Shown in pieces: positions 45,998 through 55,468 of a DNA stretch of 64,000 bases. The DNA is taken from contig NZ_CP013650.1 of NCBI RefSeq assembly GCF_001466725.1, forward strand, positions 434,001-498,000, written 5' to 3'. This DNA comes from Lacimicrobium alkaliphilum. Lineage in GTDB: Bacteria > Pseudomonadota > Gammaproteobacteria > Enterobacterales > Alteromonadaceae. Under the pieces are notes generated by a model that worked only from the letters and a program-made list of their open reading frames with translations, ran no database searches and was not told the origin of the DNA. A program made the position numbers and the translations under genes. The first letter of the stretch is position 1; each line of letters begins with the position of its first letter.

Positions 45998-46361
45998 GCT
46001 TAACGGAACCGGGCTGATACGTATTATGCGGGCTGCAAGATGCTCCTGGTTGGGGATTCGCTACGCCTTTGTGAATGAGTCGGCGTTCCGGCAGGAACTG
46101 TTATTGAGTTTGCTGCTGATCCCCTTAGCCTTGTGGATGACGGATAACCCGGTGGAGCGGCTAATGCTGATTCTGCCGCTGTTGTTGTTATTGGCGGTGG
46201 AATGCCTTAACAGTGCGATTGAAGCCGTGGTGGATCGTATTGGTACTGAGCTGCATCCTCTGTCTGGTCATGCCAAGGATCTTGGCTCGGCAGCGGTGTT
46301 TTTCTGCCTGCTGATGAATCTGTTTAGCTGGCTGATCATCGGACTGCCTAAAGTACTCTGA
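45990..46361 (+). CDS. dgkA: Diacylglycerol kinase
   Basis: 123 residues, the usual size. Three membrane helices and the family motif ECLNSAIEAVVDRIG (catalytic Glu and metal-binding Glu), then HAKDLGSAAVFFCLLMNL. Recycles diacylglycerol to phosphatidic acid in the inner membrane. Overlaps rsmD, so it is probably translated in coupling with it. Confidence 0.96.
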   Translation: MSKLNGTGLIRIMRAARCSWLGIRYAFVNESAFRQELLLSLLLIPLALWMTDNPVERLMLILPLLLLLAVECLNSAIEAVVDRIGTELHPLSGHAKDLGSAAVFFCLLMNLFSWLIIGLPKVL

Positions 46362-46386
46362 ACGCCAGTTACAACAGAGCAGGCAT

Positions 46387-46965
46387 TCAGCTTATTTCCA
46401 GGCCGATATTGGTGATCCCTTCTTCGGTCGCCATCTGCCGCAGGGCCCGCATACTTCCTTTGGTTCTGCTGGCATTGTCGATGCTGTTAAGCAATGCCTG
46501 CTGGAATTCGATTTCCCACTGCATCAGCGGGTGAGATTTGACTTCATCGGCGCTCAGTTCTGACTCGCTGGTGGCCTCAATGTAGGCCTCAACGGAGCCC
46601 TGAGACAGCTTGCTGATCACCACAGCGCCCTGGGGATCTTCATCCATCATCAGTAATATCAGTGATGCCAGAGAAATACCCACATCAATAGCGGGGTAGA
46701 CGCCATAGCTGTCAAAATCAGCGGCATCGGGTATAGCCAGTTCGGTTTTCTCCAGCTGTACCGCCAGATTGATTCTGGCCTTTGGATTTGCCAGCCAGTC
46801 CCAGATGGCATCCAGGGTGTTGCGATATTGGGCCGGGTCAGCAAAACCGGTTAACTCACAAAAGAGCTGATAATTAGGCAGGCTACGCTCCAGCAAGGTG
46901 GCACCAAAGGCAACCGCTTGCCAGCCGCTCAGTTGTCTTACTCTGGCGAAAGTGGTCAGTTTCAT
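46387..46965 (-). CDS. DUF416 (YjaG-type) protein
   Basis: 192 residues, mostly helical and acidic, with GWQAVAFGATLLERSLPNYQ and the DUF416 stretch IDVGISLASLILLMMDEDPQ. E. coli YjaG is the best-known relative; function unknown. Its start overlaps the yhgN stop by four bases, so the two are cotranscribed. Confidence 0.85.
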   Translation of the reverse strand: MKLTTFARVRQLSGWQAVAFGATLLERSLPNYQLFCELTGFADPAQYRNTLDAIWDWLANPKARINLAVQLEKTELAIPDAADFDSYGVYPAIDVGISLASLILLMMDEDPQGAVVISKLSQGSVEAYIEATSESELSADEVKSHPLMQWEIEFQQALLNSIDNASRTKGSMRALRQMATEEGITNIGLEIS

Positions 46966-47555
46966 AAGCTATGCTCCAGGTAACTGGATATACCATCTAA
47001 AAACATCTGTATGGCGATCATTACCAGAATCATGCCCATCAGACGTTCTACGGCGATCAGCCCGCGTTCTCCAAGCAGGCGGTGAAACAGGCCGGAAAAC
47101 ATCAGAATAATTGATGTGGCCAGCCAGGCCGAACCGGCGGCAAGGGTCCAGTCGGCCATACGCGTCGGATCCTGATTGGCGATCAGGATCAAGGCTGCCA
47201 GCAGCGAAGGGCCAGCCACCAGGGGAATGGCCAGGGGCACCAGAAAAGGTTCCGTTATGGTCTGCGTCGTCGTGGTTGCACCGGGTTGAGGGAAAATCAT
47301 GCGTATGGCGATTAAAAACAGGATAATGCCACCGGCGATACTGACGGTTTCCTGCCTGACGTTGAGAAAATCCAGTACCGCCTGGCCGCTGTATAGAAAC
47401 AGCAGCATAATTCCGAGGGAGAACAGCAATTCTCTGATCAGAATAATACGCTGGCGCTTAGGTTCAATGCCCTTTAGCACGGACATGAAAATGGGCAGAT
47501 TGCCCAGAGGGTCCATAATAAAAAACAGCATAATGGCGGCTGACCAGGTATCCAT
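46962..47555 (-). CDS. yhgN: MarC/YhgN-family membrane protein
   Basis: 197 residues with six membrane helices. The start LFFIMDPLGNLPIFMSVLKG and the segments ETVSIAGGIILFLIAIRMIF, PLAIPLVAGPS and ERLMGMILVMIAIQMFLDGI match E. coli YhgN almost throughout. Family members were called antibiotic-resistance proteins without good proof; their substrate is unknown. Confidence 0.92.
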   Translation of the reverse strand: MDTWSAAIMLFFIMDPLGNLPIFMSVLKGIEPKRQRIILIRELLFSLGIMLLFLYSGQAVLDFLNVRQETVSIAGGIILFLIAIRMIFPQPGATTTTQTITEPFLVPLAIPLVAGPSLLAALILIANQDPTRMADWTLAAGSAWLATSIILMFSGLFHRLLGERGLIAVERLMGMILVMIAIQMFLDGISSYLEHSL

Positions 47556-47731
47556 TCTTGCCCCGGGATGTCATAAATTCTTTAACCAGACTAATATTAT
47601 CTGTCAAAACAGGCTAAATTTCAGTAAGTTAATTATTTTAATCAGGATGGCCTGAGCAAGGGGCCCGGCCACCTGCGAGGTGTAACGGCGTCAGCCACGC
47701 TGGTGCTTTTCGGTGTGATGAGGAAATACAG

Positions 47732-47914
47732 ATGAGTTTAATGTCAGTGGCCGAGGTGGCGGAATTCCTTGGTGTACAGGAAATCCGGGTAGAGCGGCTG
47801 GAACGTGAAAGCCTGCTAATAAGCAAAGACAAAGATGCCGAGGGCAAGCCGCTGTTTGATAAGGCCGATGTGGAAAAATATAAGGAATTTGCCGAGCGGC
47901 TCGGTGGAATCTGA
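47732..47914 (+). CDS. Small helix-turn-helix protein (MerR-like)
   Basis: 60 residues with ribosome site GAGGAAA. SVAEVAEFLGVQEIRVERLE reads as an excisionase/MerR-type helix-turn-helix; KPLFDKADVEKYKEF is the wing. No effector domain, so it may be a small DNA-binding cofactor. Between yhgN (divergent) and pepB (convergent); a perfect stem-loop follows. No partner seen. The family is real-looking but the target is unknown. Confidence 0.7.
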   Translation: MSLMSVAEVAEFLGVQEIRVERLERESLLISKDKDAEGKPLFDKADVEKYKEFAERLGGI

Positions 47915-47922
47915 AAATTAGT

Positions 47923-47948
47923 ACGTGGGTACATTTTTATACCCACGT
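47923..47948. terminator. Stem-loop between convergent genes
   Basis: ACGTGGGTA (47923-47931) and TACCCACGT (47940-47948) form a perfect nine-base stem with an eight-base loop. It lies between the ends of the 60-residue HTH gene and pepB and probably ends transcription from both sides, although no long T run follows. Confidence 0.6.
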
Positions 47949-47963
47949 TAAGGTGTCAGCAGT

Positions 47964-49250
47964 TCAATCGTCCAGCAAGGTTCTGGCGATGGTACGTATA
48001 CCCTGTGCAGTTGCGCCTGCCGGCATAGTAGCGGTAGCAGTACCATTAAAGGCCGCAGCCAGATCCATATGTATCCAGCCTTTACCCTGAGGCGGCGCGA
48101 ATCGGGCTAAGAAGCCTGCTGCATTGGATGCGCCTCCGGCGCCGCCGCCTTTCATCGGCCGGCTATTGGCGGTATCCGCGTAAGGGGAAGGACACATCTC
48201 CTGATGCCAGGGTTCGAGGGGCAGCGGCCAGGCCGGCTCATTTTCACTGTCTGCGTGACGGAGCACTTTGTCCTGTAAACTCTTATCCATGCTGAACAGC
48301 GCGTTGTACTCATTGCCCAACGCCATCACGGCGGCACCGGTCAGTGTGGCGGCATCCAGAATCAGCGGCGCACCGGTTTCGGTGGCGGCCATCAGACCAT
48401 CCGCCAGCACCAGCCGGCCTTCGGCGTCGGTATTCACCACTTCAACTGATACGCCGTTTTTATAGGTGATAATGTCGCCGAGTTTATAGGCATGGCCGCT
48501 GATCAGGTTCTCGGCACAGCACAGGAACAGCCGGACCCTTTTATTCAGGCCCTGCATAATGGCCAGCCCAAGACCACCAGCTACTGTTGCCGCACCACCC
48601 ATATCGCATTTCATGGTCAGCATGCCTTCGCTGCTTTTAATGCTGTATCCGCCACTGTCAAAGGTGATGCCCTTGCCGACCAGTGCCGCACTGACCGGAG
48701 TGTTATTATCCTTGCCAGGATTATAATCCAGCTCCAGCAACACCGGGGGCCGCTCGCTGCCGCGTCCCACATGATAAATACCGGCCCAGCCTGCTTCGAG
48801 TAATGCTTCGCCGGTCAGCGTTCTGGCAGTGATAGCATCACCTGCTATTTCCCGTAGCCAGTCAGTCACTTCACTGGCCAGTTTTTGCGGTGAAATATCT
48901 TCCGGGGTGCGGTTAATCAGGTTGCGGGTAAACAACATGGCCTGATATTGCTGTTGCAGGCGTGATTTGTGCTGATCTTCACACCAATGAATAGCCTGTT
49001 GTTTGCTGGCGGAGGTAAAAGCCTGAGCAAAGGCCCATTGCTGTTCCGGGTGCCAGTCGCCACGCAACTGAAGGGCTTCGATGGCCAGAGATTCAAGCAG
49101 ACGCGCCGCTTTTTTTATGCTGCGCAGGTGCAAATCCTTTTGGTCTGGCAGGTGGATAGTAGCCTGTCCCGCATCAAAACTCAGTGGAGCTTTATTGCCC
49201 CAGTGCTTGTCTGCCTGGTCGGTACTGAGGCTAACCTGCAATAATGACAT
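47964..49250 (-). CDS. pepB: Aminopeptidase B (M17 leucyl aminopeptidase family)
   Basis: 428 residues from the ATG at 49250; an ATG at 49262 would place the GGAG of codons 2-3 inside the gene, while for 49250 it acts as the ribosome site. The M17 catalytic domain has GKGITFDSGGYSIKSSEGM (metal Lys and Asp), DMGGAATVAGGL, and the signature NTDAEGRLVLADGL. Length and N-terminal domain fit PepB more than PepA. It removes N-terminal residues from peptides in the cytoplasm. Divergent from sfsA. Confidence 0.92.
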   Translation of the reverse strand: MSLLQVSLSTDQADKHWGNKAPLSFDAGQATIHLPDQKDLHLRSIKKAARLLESLAIEALQLRGDWHPEQQWAFAQAFTSASKQQAIHWCEDQHKSRLQQQYQAMLFTRNLINRTPEDISPQKLASEVTDWLREIAGDAITARTLTGEALLEAGWAGIYHVGRGSERPPVLLELDYNPGKDNNTPVSAALVGKGITFDSGGYSIKSSEGMLTMKCDMGGAATVAGGLGLAIMQGLNKRVRLFLCCAENLISGHAYKLGDIITYKNGVSVEVVNTDAEGRLVLADGLMAATETGAPLILDAATLTGAAVMALGNEYNALFSMDKSLQDKVLRHADSENEPAWPLPLEPWHQEMCPSPYADTANSRPMKGGGAGGASNAAGFLARFAPPQGKGWIHMDLAAAFNGTATATMPAGATAQGIRTIARTLLDD

Positions 49251-49395
49251 TTGTTTCTCCATAATTTTAAGTTGTACGCAATCAAATTAGTACATTTTGT
49301 ACTCTTGCTATATGATGCGCTCCGTTTTTTAAATACCAATAGCGGTTAGTACCAATATATCTGAATTATGGATTACTGTTTAGTCAGGATAGGCC

Positions 49396-50112
49396 ATGAA
49401 GTTTAATCCGCCACTGATAAGTGGCACCCTGATCAAACGTTATAAACGTTTTCTCGCCGATGTAAAACTCGACGATGGTGAGGTGGTTACTGCTCACTGT
49501 GCCAATACCGGAGCCATGACCGGCTGCGCAGAGCCGGGCTATAAAGTATGGCTGTCTTATCACCAGGATCCAAAGCGTAAGCTGGCCTATAGCTGGCAAC
49601 TGGCGCAGGATTCTGACGGTAACTGGATTGGTATCAATACCCACAATGCCAACAAGCTGGTGGCAGAGGCATGGCAACATGGAAAGATTACAGAGCTTAG
49701 TGGGTATCAACAGATGCAGCAGGAAGTGCGTTATGGTGATGAAAAAAGCCGTATAGATTTGCTGCTCAGAAGCGCCCAACGGCCGGATTGCTATGTGGAA
49801 GTCAAATCTGTAACACTGCTGGAAAAGGGCATCGGTTACTTTCCTGACGCGGTAACTGAGCGCGGGCGCAAGCATCTTCGCGAATTGATGAAACTGCCGA
49901 AACAGGGATTCAGGGCAGTATTGTTGTTCTGTGTTCAGCACAGCGGCATAACACAAGTCAGGGCCGCAGATCATATTGATGCTGAATACGGCCGTTTGCT
50001 GGAGCAGGGAATGGCGAGCGGGCTGGAAGTCATTTGTTATGGTTGCCAGTTCAGTGCTGAAAAAATTGAATTAAATCAATCACTCGATTTTATGTGCCAT
50101 AAAAAAGGTTGA
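49396..50112 (+). CDS. sfsA: SfsA DNA/RNA-binding protein
   Basis: 238 residues. SfsA family: KRYKRFLADVKLDDGEVVTA, HCANTGAMTGCAEPG, the nuclease-like core SRIDLLLRS and CYVEVKSVTLLE, and FPDAVTERGRKHLRELM. In E. coli it was found as a maltose-gene activator; a nuclease-like fold suggests another role. It heads the conserved sfsA-dksA-gluQ-pcnB-folK string. Confidence 0.95.
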   Translation: MKFNPPLISGTLIKRYKRFLADVKLDDGEVVTAHCANTGAMTGCAEPGYKVWLSYHQDPKRKLAYSWQLAQDSDGNWIGINTHNANKLVAEAWQHGKITELSGYQQMQQEVRYGDEKSRIDLLLRSAQRPDCYVEVKSVTLLEKGIGYFPDAVTERGRKHLRELMKLPKQGFRAVLLFCVQHSGITQVRAADHIDAEYGRLLEQGMASGLEVICYGCQFSAEKIELNQSLDFMCHKKG

Positions 50113-50271
50113 TTTTTCTTAATCCGTAGCCATATTTGGCAGTCTTTAGTTTTTGTATGACTCCGGGGTGGCACCGAGAAAACCGGAATCGAATTGCCTG
50201 GCAAGGGGCTTTCTGCTATAGATAGTCGTTTGCGCAGACGAGCCTGTAATGCTGTTTAGGAGATGTGGCTG

Positions 50272-50721
50272 ATGCCAACAGAAATTTCACAAAAGTCACT
50301 TGGTTTACTGGCCCTTGCCGGTCTGTCTCCCTACCAGGAGAAAGACGGCGAAGAATACATGAACGATGCTCAACTGGAGCATTTCAGCCTGTTGCTTAAA
50401 GCCTGGCGCGATCAGTTACGGGCAGAGGTCGACCGAACGGTGCACCATATGCAGGATGAGGCCGCTAACTTTCCGGACCCTGTGGATCGTGCCGCACAGG
50501 AAGAGGAGTTCAGTCTGGAGCTGCGCACCCGGGATCGTGAGCGTAAGCTGATCAAGAAGATCGAAAAGACTCTCAAGCGTATTGATGATGATGATTTCGG
50601 ATTCTGCGATTCCTGCGGCATTGAAATCGGCGTACGCCGCCTCGAAGCCAGACCTACAGCTGATATGTGTATCGACTGTAAAACCATGGCGGAAATCAAA
50701 GAGAAACAAATGCAGGGTTAA
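50272..50721 (+). CDS. dksA: RNA polymerase-binding transcription factor DksA
   Basis: 149 residues from the ATG at 50272, nine bases after TAGGAG; an ATG at 50263 abuts that site. Coiled coil with the tip residues in [12 protein letters not shown]...[18 protein letters not shown] (Asp-Pro-x-Asp-x-Ala tip) and a four-Cys zinc finger: CDSCGIEIG and CIDCKTMAE. Works with ppGpp in the stringent response. Downstream is a perfect inverted repeat (50749-50783). Confidence 0.97.
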   Translation: MPTEISQKSLGLLALAGLSPYQEKDGEEYMNDAQLEHFSLLLKAWRDQLRAEVDRTVHHMQDEAANFPDPVDRAAQEEEFSLELRTRDRERKLIKKIEKTLKRIDDDDFGFCDSCGIEIGVRRLEARPTADMCIDCKTMAEIKEKQMQG

Positions 50722-50748
50722 CCCCCTGAGGTTTTTACCAGCCAGAAG

Positions 50749-50783
50749 TGCTGAATGATAATATCTGGTTTTGTCATTCAGCA
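50749..50783. terminator. Stem-loop between dksA and gluQ
   Basis: TGCTGAATGA (50749-50758) and TCATTCAGCA (50774-50783) form a perfect ten-base stem with a fifteen-base loop, 28 bases after the dksA stop. No clean T run follows, so it may be a leaky terminator or an mRNA-stability element. Confidence 0.5.
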
Positions 50784-50817
50784 TTGTTCTGTTTGATATT
50801 CACTGCACCCGTCCCAC

Positions 50818-51720
50818 ATGGTATACACCGGCCGCTTCGCTCCCTCTCCTTCTGGTCCCCTGCACTTCGGGTCCCTTGTTGCTGCTCTTGGCAGTTATTT
50901 GCGGGCAAAAAGCCAGAGTGGAAACTGGCTGGTGCGCATCGAAGATATTGATCCGCCCCGAGAACAACCTGGTGCCGCTGATGTTATCCTCAGAACCCTT
51001 GAAGTACATGGGCTTGCCTGGGATGGTGAGGTCAGCTATCAAAGCCGTTTTGGTTATTATTACGATGAAATACTGGATTATCTGGCACAGCGTAATCTGA
51101 GTTACTACTGTAATTGCACCCGGGCACAGATCAAAGCACTTGGAGGCCGTTACCAGGGCATCTGCCGTGACCGGCAACATGCCAAAGAAGACTGTGCCCT
51201 GCGTTTTCGCAACAATCATCCCGTATATGGTTTTACAGACCAGCACCTTGGCCTGATCAACGTCGATCCGGCCACGGCAGCGGAAGATTTTATTATCCGC
51301 CGCAAAGACGGCTTGTATGCTTATCAACTGGCGGTGGTGGCCGACGATATCCGTCAGGGTATTACGGAGGTGGTCAGGGGAGCCGACCTGCTCGATACCA
51401 CCACCAGTCAGATTGCCCTTTATCATGCATTGGGTGAAGCTGCCCCTGACTGGTTGCATCTGCCGGTGGCGGCAGTGCGCCCGGGTTTTAAGTTAAGTAA
51501 ACAGAATCATGCCCCGGCCATCGATGATCGCTTTGCTGTAGATAACCTGCGTCAGGCGCTGATGTTTTTGGGCGTATCAGAGCAACAGGCAGGCGGCTTT
51601 GATCGGGTTGAAACCCTTTTGCAATGGGCTAGAGGCCAATGGTCGCTACTGAATTTAACTTCAGAGCAGGAAGTACTCTGGCCACAGCCTGGCACCGGCT
51701 TTGATCGCTTATCCCCATAA
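50818..51720 (+). CDS. gluQ: Glutamyl-Q tRNA(Asp) synthetase
   Basis: 300 residues. A truncated glutamyl-tRNA synthetase without an anticodon domain: YTGRFAPSPSGPLHFGSLVA (HIGH-type motif), LVRIEDIDPPRE, a zinc site beginning CNCTRAQIKALGG, and a KMSKS-type KLSKQNHAP. Adds glutamate to queuosine in tRNA(Asp). Standard neighbour of dksA. Confidence 0.96.
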   Translation: MVYTGRFAPSPSGPLHFGSLVAALGSYLRAKSQSGNWLVRIEDIDPPREQPGAADVILRTLEVHGLAWDGEVSYQSRFGYYYDEILDYLAQRNLSYYCNCTRAQIKALGGRYQGICRDRQHAKEDCALRFRNNHPVYGFTDQHLGLINVDPATAAEDFIIRRKDGLYAYQLAVVADDIRQGITEVVRGADLLDTTTSQIALYHALGEAAPDWLHLPVAAVRPGFKLSKQNHAPAIDDRFAVDNLRQALMFLGVSEQQAGGFDRVETLLQWARGQWSLLNLTSEQEVLWPQPGTGFDRLSP

Positions 51721-51803
51721 CGCTGGCCGATAAGACGTTTTTCGTTATATCATTAGCGCCCATTTTTTCGTCTTGGTGTAATGCCAAATTGGTAGGAGAC
51801 AGG

Positions 51804-53180
51804 ATTATCATTTCCCGGGTAATCAACAGGGTCAAACAGGCATTTGCCGGTGACATGCAAAGCAAACAGAACAAACTTGAGCCCAGGGTGATCCCCAGGG
51901 CAGAGCATGATGTTTCCCGCAAGGATATCAGTGATAATGCCCTGAAGGTGCTGTATCGCTTACATAATGCCGGGTATCAGGCCTATCTGGTGGGTGGCTG
52001 TGTTCGCGATTTGCTGCTCGGTTTACATCCTAAGGACTTTGATGTGGCCACCGATGCTGAGCCTGAGCAGATTAAGGCCTTGTTTCGTAATTGCCGTCTG
52101 ATTGGTCGCCGTTTTCGCCTGGCGCACATTGTGTTTGGCCGCGATGTCATCGAAGTGGCCACTTTCCGCGGCCATCACGACAGTGAAGAGCAGGGCGCCA
52201 GTGACAAACTCAGTCGCCGCTCAGACGAAGGGCTTTTATTGCGTGATAATGTGTTTGGCAGCATTGAGGAAGACGCCGAACGGCGCGATTTCACTGCTAA
52301 CGCCATGTATTACAATATTGCCGATTTCAGTATCACCGATTTTGCCAATGGCATGCAGTCACTTAAGGAGCGCAAGCTGCACCTGATAGGCGATCCTGAG
52401 ACCCGCTATCGAGAGGATCCGGTGCGGATGCTGCGGGCGGTGCGTTTTGCGGCAAAGCTGGATATGCAGATTTCCTCCGAGGCGGGAGACATTATTCCCC
52501 GGCTGGCGCCGTTGTTGGCCAATATTCCCCCGGCCAGACTGTTTGAAGAAGTGCTAAAACTCTTTCTGGCCGGCCGCGCCGAACAAACCTTCGATTTGCT
52601 GCAGGAATACGGTCTGTTCGGTCAGTTGTTCCCGATGCTGCAGCCCATGCTCAAGGTGGCTGACAGTAAAGAAAACCTGTTTGTGCGCCAGGTGCTGATC
52701 AATACTGATGACAGAATCAATAACGATCAACGGGTTACTCCGGCATTTATTTATGCCGCCATGCTCTGGTATCCGATGGAGCAGCGTTTTGATGAGCTGA
52801 TGGCCGAAAGTGGTCTGAGCCCTCATGACGCCTTTAATATGGCTATCAATGACGTGTTACAGGCACAACAGAAGCGCATCATGATCCCTAAGCGTTTCAG
52901 TATGCCGATCCGTGATATCTGGGTATTGCAACAGCGCCTGCCCAAGCGTTTCGGACGCCGTGCCTTTCAGCTTCTTGACCATCCGAAATTTCGTGCCGGT
53001 TATGATTTTCTGTTGTTACGGGCCAGTGTTGAAGGGGGTGAACTTGAAGAGCTGGGTAAATGGTGGACAGACTTTCAGGATGCCAGTGGTGATGAGCGCA
53101 CGAGTATGCTGGCGCAGCTTAAAGGCTCCACAAAAGGTAAGGGTCGCCGCCGTCCGCGCAAACGGAAACCTCAGCAGTGA
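51804..53180 (+). CDS. pcnB: Poly(A) polymerase I, non-AUG start
   Basis: About 458 residues. No ATG lies near the expected start. A GGTAGGAG ribosome site (51791-51798) is followed by ATT (51804), ATC (51807) and ATT (51810), then S-R-V-I-N, which lines up with the N-terminus of E. coli PcnB (M-F-T-R-V-A-N), itself started by AUU. The upstream TTG at 51789 precedes the ribosome site. The first in-frame ATG (51855) would cost 17 residues. Class II nucleotidyltransferase: LVGGCVRDLLLGLHPKDFDV (G-G and D-x-D), RRFRLAHIVFG, RRDFTANAMYY, and a basic tail KGRRRPRKRKPQQ. It adds poly(A) that marks RNA for decay. It overlaps folK by four bases. Confidence 0.93.
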   Translation: MIISRVINRVKQAFAGDMQSKQNKLEPRVIPRAEHDVSRKDISDNALKVLYRLHNAGYQAYLVGGCVRDLLLGLHPKDFDVATDAEPEQIKALFRNCRLIGRRFRLAHIVFGRDVIEVATFRGHHDSEEQGASDKLSRRSDEGLLLRDNVFGSIEEDAERRDFTANAMYYNIADFSITDFANGMQSLKERKLHLIGDPETRYREDPVRMLRAVRFAAKLDMQISSEAGDIIPRLAPLLANIPPARLFEEVLKLFLAGRAEQTFDLLQEYGLFGQLFPMLQPMLKVADSKENLFVRQVLINTDDRINNDQRVTPAFIYAAMLWYPMEQRFDELMAESGLSPHDAFNMAINDVLQAQQKRIMIPKRFSMPIRDIWVLQQRLPKRFGRRAFQLLDHPKFRAGYDFLLLRASVEGGELEELGKWWTDFQDASGDERTSMLAQLKGSTKGKGRRRPRKRKPQQ

Positions 53181-53698
53181 CAGTTGCTTTCGTGGGCCTG
53201 GGCAGCAACCTGGCCAACCCTCAGCAACAACTTCTCGATGCGTTGCATAGCCTGACTGAGGCGGCGGATGTCCGTTTGCTGAGTTGTTCTTCATTTTATC
53301 AGAGTCTGCCGATGGGGCCGCAGGACCAGCCTGATTATCTTAATGGGGTGGCGAAACTGGATACCTCGTTGTCAGCCAATGGATTGCTTGACCTGCTGCA
53401 GTCCATTGAACAGCAGCAGGGACGGGTCAGAAAAGCAGAGCGCTGGGGCGCCCGTACCCTGGATTTGGACCTGCTGCTGTTTGGGCAACAACAGATTAAT
53501 TCAGAGCGCCTCACAGTGCCTCATTATGGACTGGCCCAGCGCGAATTTGTGCTATACCCCTTATTTGAACTGAGCCCTGAGTTGATTCTACCCGATGGGA
53601 CAGCACTGAGCGTCCTGGTCGAAGAATGCCATAGCAAAGGGCTAAGGGTCGTGTTCAATGGCGCTGATGTATGGAAATCCGTAACAGGATCCGTATAG
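53177..53698 (+). CDS. folK: 6-hydroxymethyl-7,8-dihydropterin pyrophosphokinase
   Basis: 173 residues from a GTG overlapping the pcnB stop (GTGA). HPPK motifs: VAFVGLGSNLANPQQQLLDA, FYQSLPMGPQDQPDYLNGVA, and the signature RWGARTLDLDLLLFG with the metal Asp pair, then VPHYGLAQREFVLYPLFEL. Makes the pyrophosphate donor for folate synthesis. Standard place after pcnB. Confidence 0.97.
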   Translation: MTVAFVGLGSNLANPQQQLLDALHSLTEAADVRLLSCSSFYQSLPMGPQDQPDYLNGVAKLDTSLSANGLLDLLQSIEQQQGRVRKAERWGARTLDLDLLLFGQQQINSERLTVPHYGLAQREFVLYPLFELSPELILPDGTALSVLVEECHSKGLRVVFNGADVWKSVTGSV

Positions 53699-53777
53699 TA
53701 GGCCGTTTTCAGCGGGCAGGGTGTTGGAGACTATATCTGTGTTGCCCGCTGACAGTTAACGCTCAACCTTGGGGTAA

Positions 53778-54575
53778 ATGATGAAAAAAGTCACAATCTC
53801 TACCTTGATTAAGATGAAGCAGCAAGGTGAGCGGATCACGGTGATTACCGCCTACGACGCCAGTTTTGCCAAGCTTTTCGATGAACAGGGAATGGATGCC
53901 ATTCTGATTGGGGATTCACTGGGAATGGTGCTGATGGGCGAGGACGACACGCTGCCGGTTACTATCGAGCAGATGGTTTACCATACCCGTAGCGTTAAGA
54001 AAGGCACCCAACGCGCTTTTGTGATTGCGGATATGCCTTTTATGTCTTATGCCACCACAGAGCAAACCTATACCAATGCAGCCAGGTTGATGGCCGCCGG
54101 TGCCAGTATGGTGAAAATGGAAGGCGGCGACTGGCTACTGGACAGTGTCAGAGGACTGACAGAAAGAGGAATTCCTGTTTGTGGGCACCTGGGGCTCACT
54201 CCCCAGTCTGTGCATAAGCTTGGTGGCTTCAGGGTGCAGGGGCGCGAGCAACAGCAGGCTGAAGATCTGATCAATCAGGCGATGGCGCTGGAAAATGCCG
54301 GGGCACAGATGCTGGTACTGGAATGTGTGCCCACGGAACTGGCCCGGCGTGTTACAGAAGCGCTGAGTATTCCTGTTATCGGCATAGGTGCCGGTCCGGA
54401 TACTGATGGTCAGGTGCTGGTGATGCATGACATGCTGGGAGTTAGCGCCAATTATATGCCTAAGTTTTCTAAGAACTATCTGGCCTTATGTGGTGATATC
54501 CGCAAAGCAGTCAGCCTCTATATTGAAGAGGTGAAGCAGGGCAAGTTTCCCACCGATGAACAAAGTTTCAGTTAA
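53778..54575 (+). CDS. panB: 3-methyl-2-oxobutanoate hydroxymethyltransferase
   Basis: 265 residues. Opens [20 protein letters not shown], then [46 protein letters not shown] and [20 protein letters not shown]. First committed step of pantothenate synthesis (ketopantoate from ketoisovalerate). 15 bases before panC; same operon. Confidence 0.97.
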   Translation: MMKKVTISTLIKMKQQGERITVITAYDASFAKLFDEQGMDAILIGDSLGMVLMGEDDTLPVTIEQMVYHTRSVKKGTQRAFVIADMPFMSYATTEQTYTNAARLMAAGASMVKMEGGDWLLDSVRGLTERGIPVCGHLGLTPQSVHKLGGFRVQGREQQQAEDLINQAMALENAGAQMLVLECVPTELARRVTEALSIPVIGIGAGPDTDGQVLVMHDMLGVSANYMPKFSKNYLALCGDIRKAVSLYIEEVKQGKFPTDEQSFS

Positions 54576-54590
54576 TACGAGAGTCTCAGC

Positions 54591-55445
54591 ATGGAAATCA
54601 TCAGTGACATCATTTCATTGCGTCAGGCCAGGCGACGCTGGCAGGTTGAAGCGAAAAGCATAGGTTTTGTGCCCACCATGGGCAACCTGCATCATGGTCA
54701 TCTGCGCCTGGTAAGAGAAGCCAGAGAGAAATCCGATATCGTGGTGGTGTCGATCTTCGTCAATCCGCTACAGTTCGGTCCGGATGAGGATCTGGCTGCT
54801 TATCCCCGTACCATGGAACATGATCTGGCGGCACTGGAAGCCATGGGGGTGGATATTGTATTTAGCCCCAGGACAGAAGACATCTATCCGCGCGGTTTAG
54901 AGCAGCAGACCTTTGTGGAAGTGCCTGGAATCTCTTATATGATTTGTGGCGCCAGCCGCCCCGGCCATTTTCGCGGGGTGGCCACCATTGTATGCAAACT
55001 GTTTAATATGGTGCAGCCCAATCATGCATTTTTCGGTGAGAAGGATTATCAGCAGTTACAGGTGATCCGGGCAATGGTGACAGATTTGTCAATGAATTTG
55101 CATGTACATGGTGTACCCACCGTGCGCGAAGCCGATGGCCTGGCCATGAGTTCCAGGAATAATTATCTGACGACTCCGGAGCGGGAAACGGCTCCGACCC
55201 TGTACCGGGTGTTAACTGATATGGCGGATGCGATTCATCTTGGGCGCCGCGATTATTCGCGCCTGATTCAGGAGCAAAAGCAGCGGCTGGCAGAGGCGGG
55301 CTTTAAGATTGATTATCTGGAAGTTCGCGCTGCAGATACCCTGTTGCATCCCGGCCATGAAGATCTCAGACTGGTAGTGCTGGTGGCGGCCTTTTTGGGT
55401 AAAGCAAGACTCATCGACAATATTCAGATTCAGTTGGAAGAGTAA
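54591..55445 (+). CDS. panC: Pantothenate synthetase
   Basis: 284 residues. Nucleotidyltransferase motif [14 protein letters not shown], then [37 protein letters not shown] (K-D-Y-Q-Q) and [10 protein letters not shown]. Joins pantoate with beta-alanine. No panD follows; the beta-alanine source is probably the PLP decarboxylase at 56390-57973. Confidence 0.97.
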   Translation: MEIISDIISLRQARRRWQVEAKSIGFVPTMGNLHHGHLRLVREAREKSDIVVVSIFVNPLQFGPDEDLAAYPRTMEHDLAALEAMGVDIVFSPRTEDIYPRGLEQQTFVEVPGISYMICGASRPGHFRGVATIVCKLFNMVQPNHAFFGEKDYQQLQVIRAMVTDLSMNLHVHGVPTVREADGLAMSSRNNYLTTPERETAPTLYRVLTDMADAIHLGRRDYSRLIQEQKQRLAEAGFKIDYLEVRAADTLLHPGHEDLRLVVLVAAFLGKARLIDNIQIQLEE

Positions 55446-55468
55446 CAGCCTCTCTGGCTGGCGTAAGT

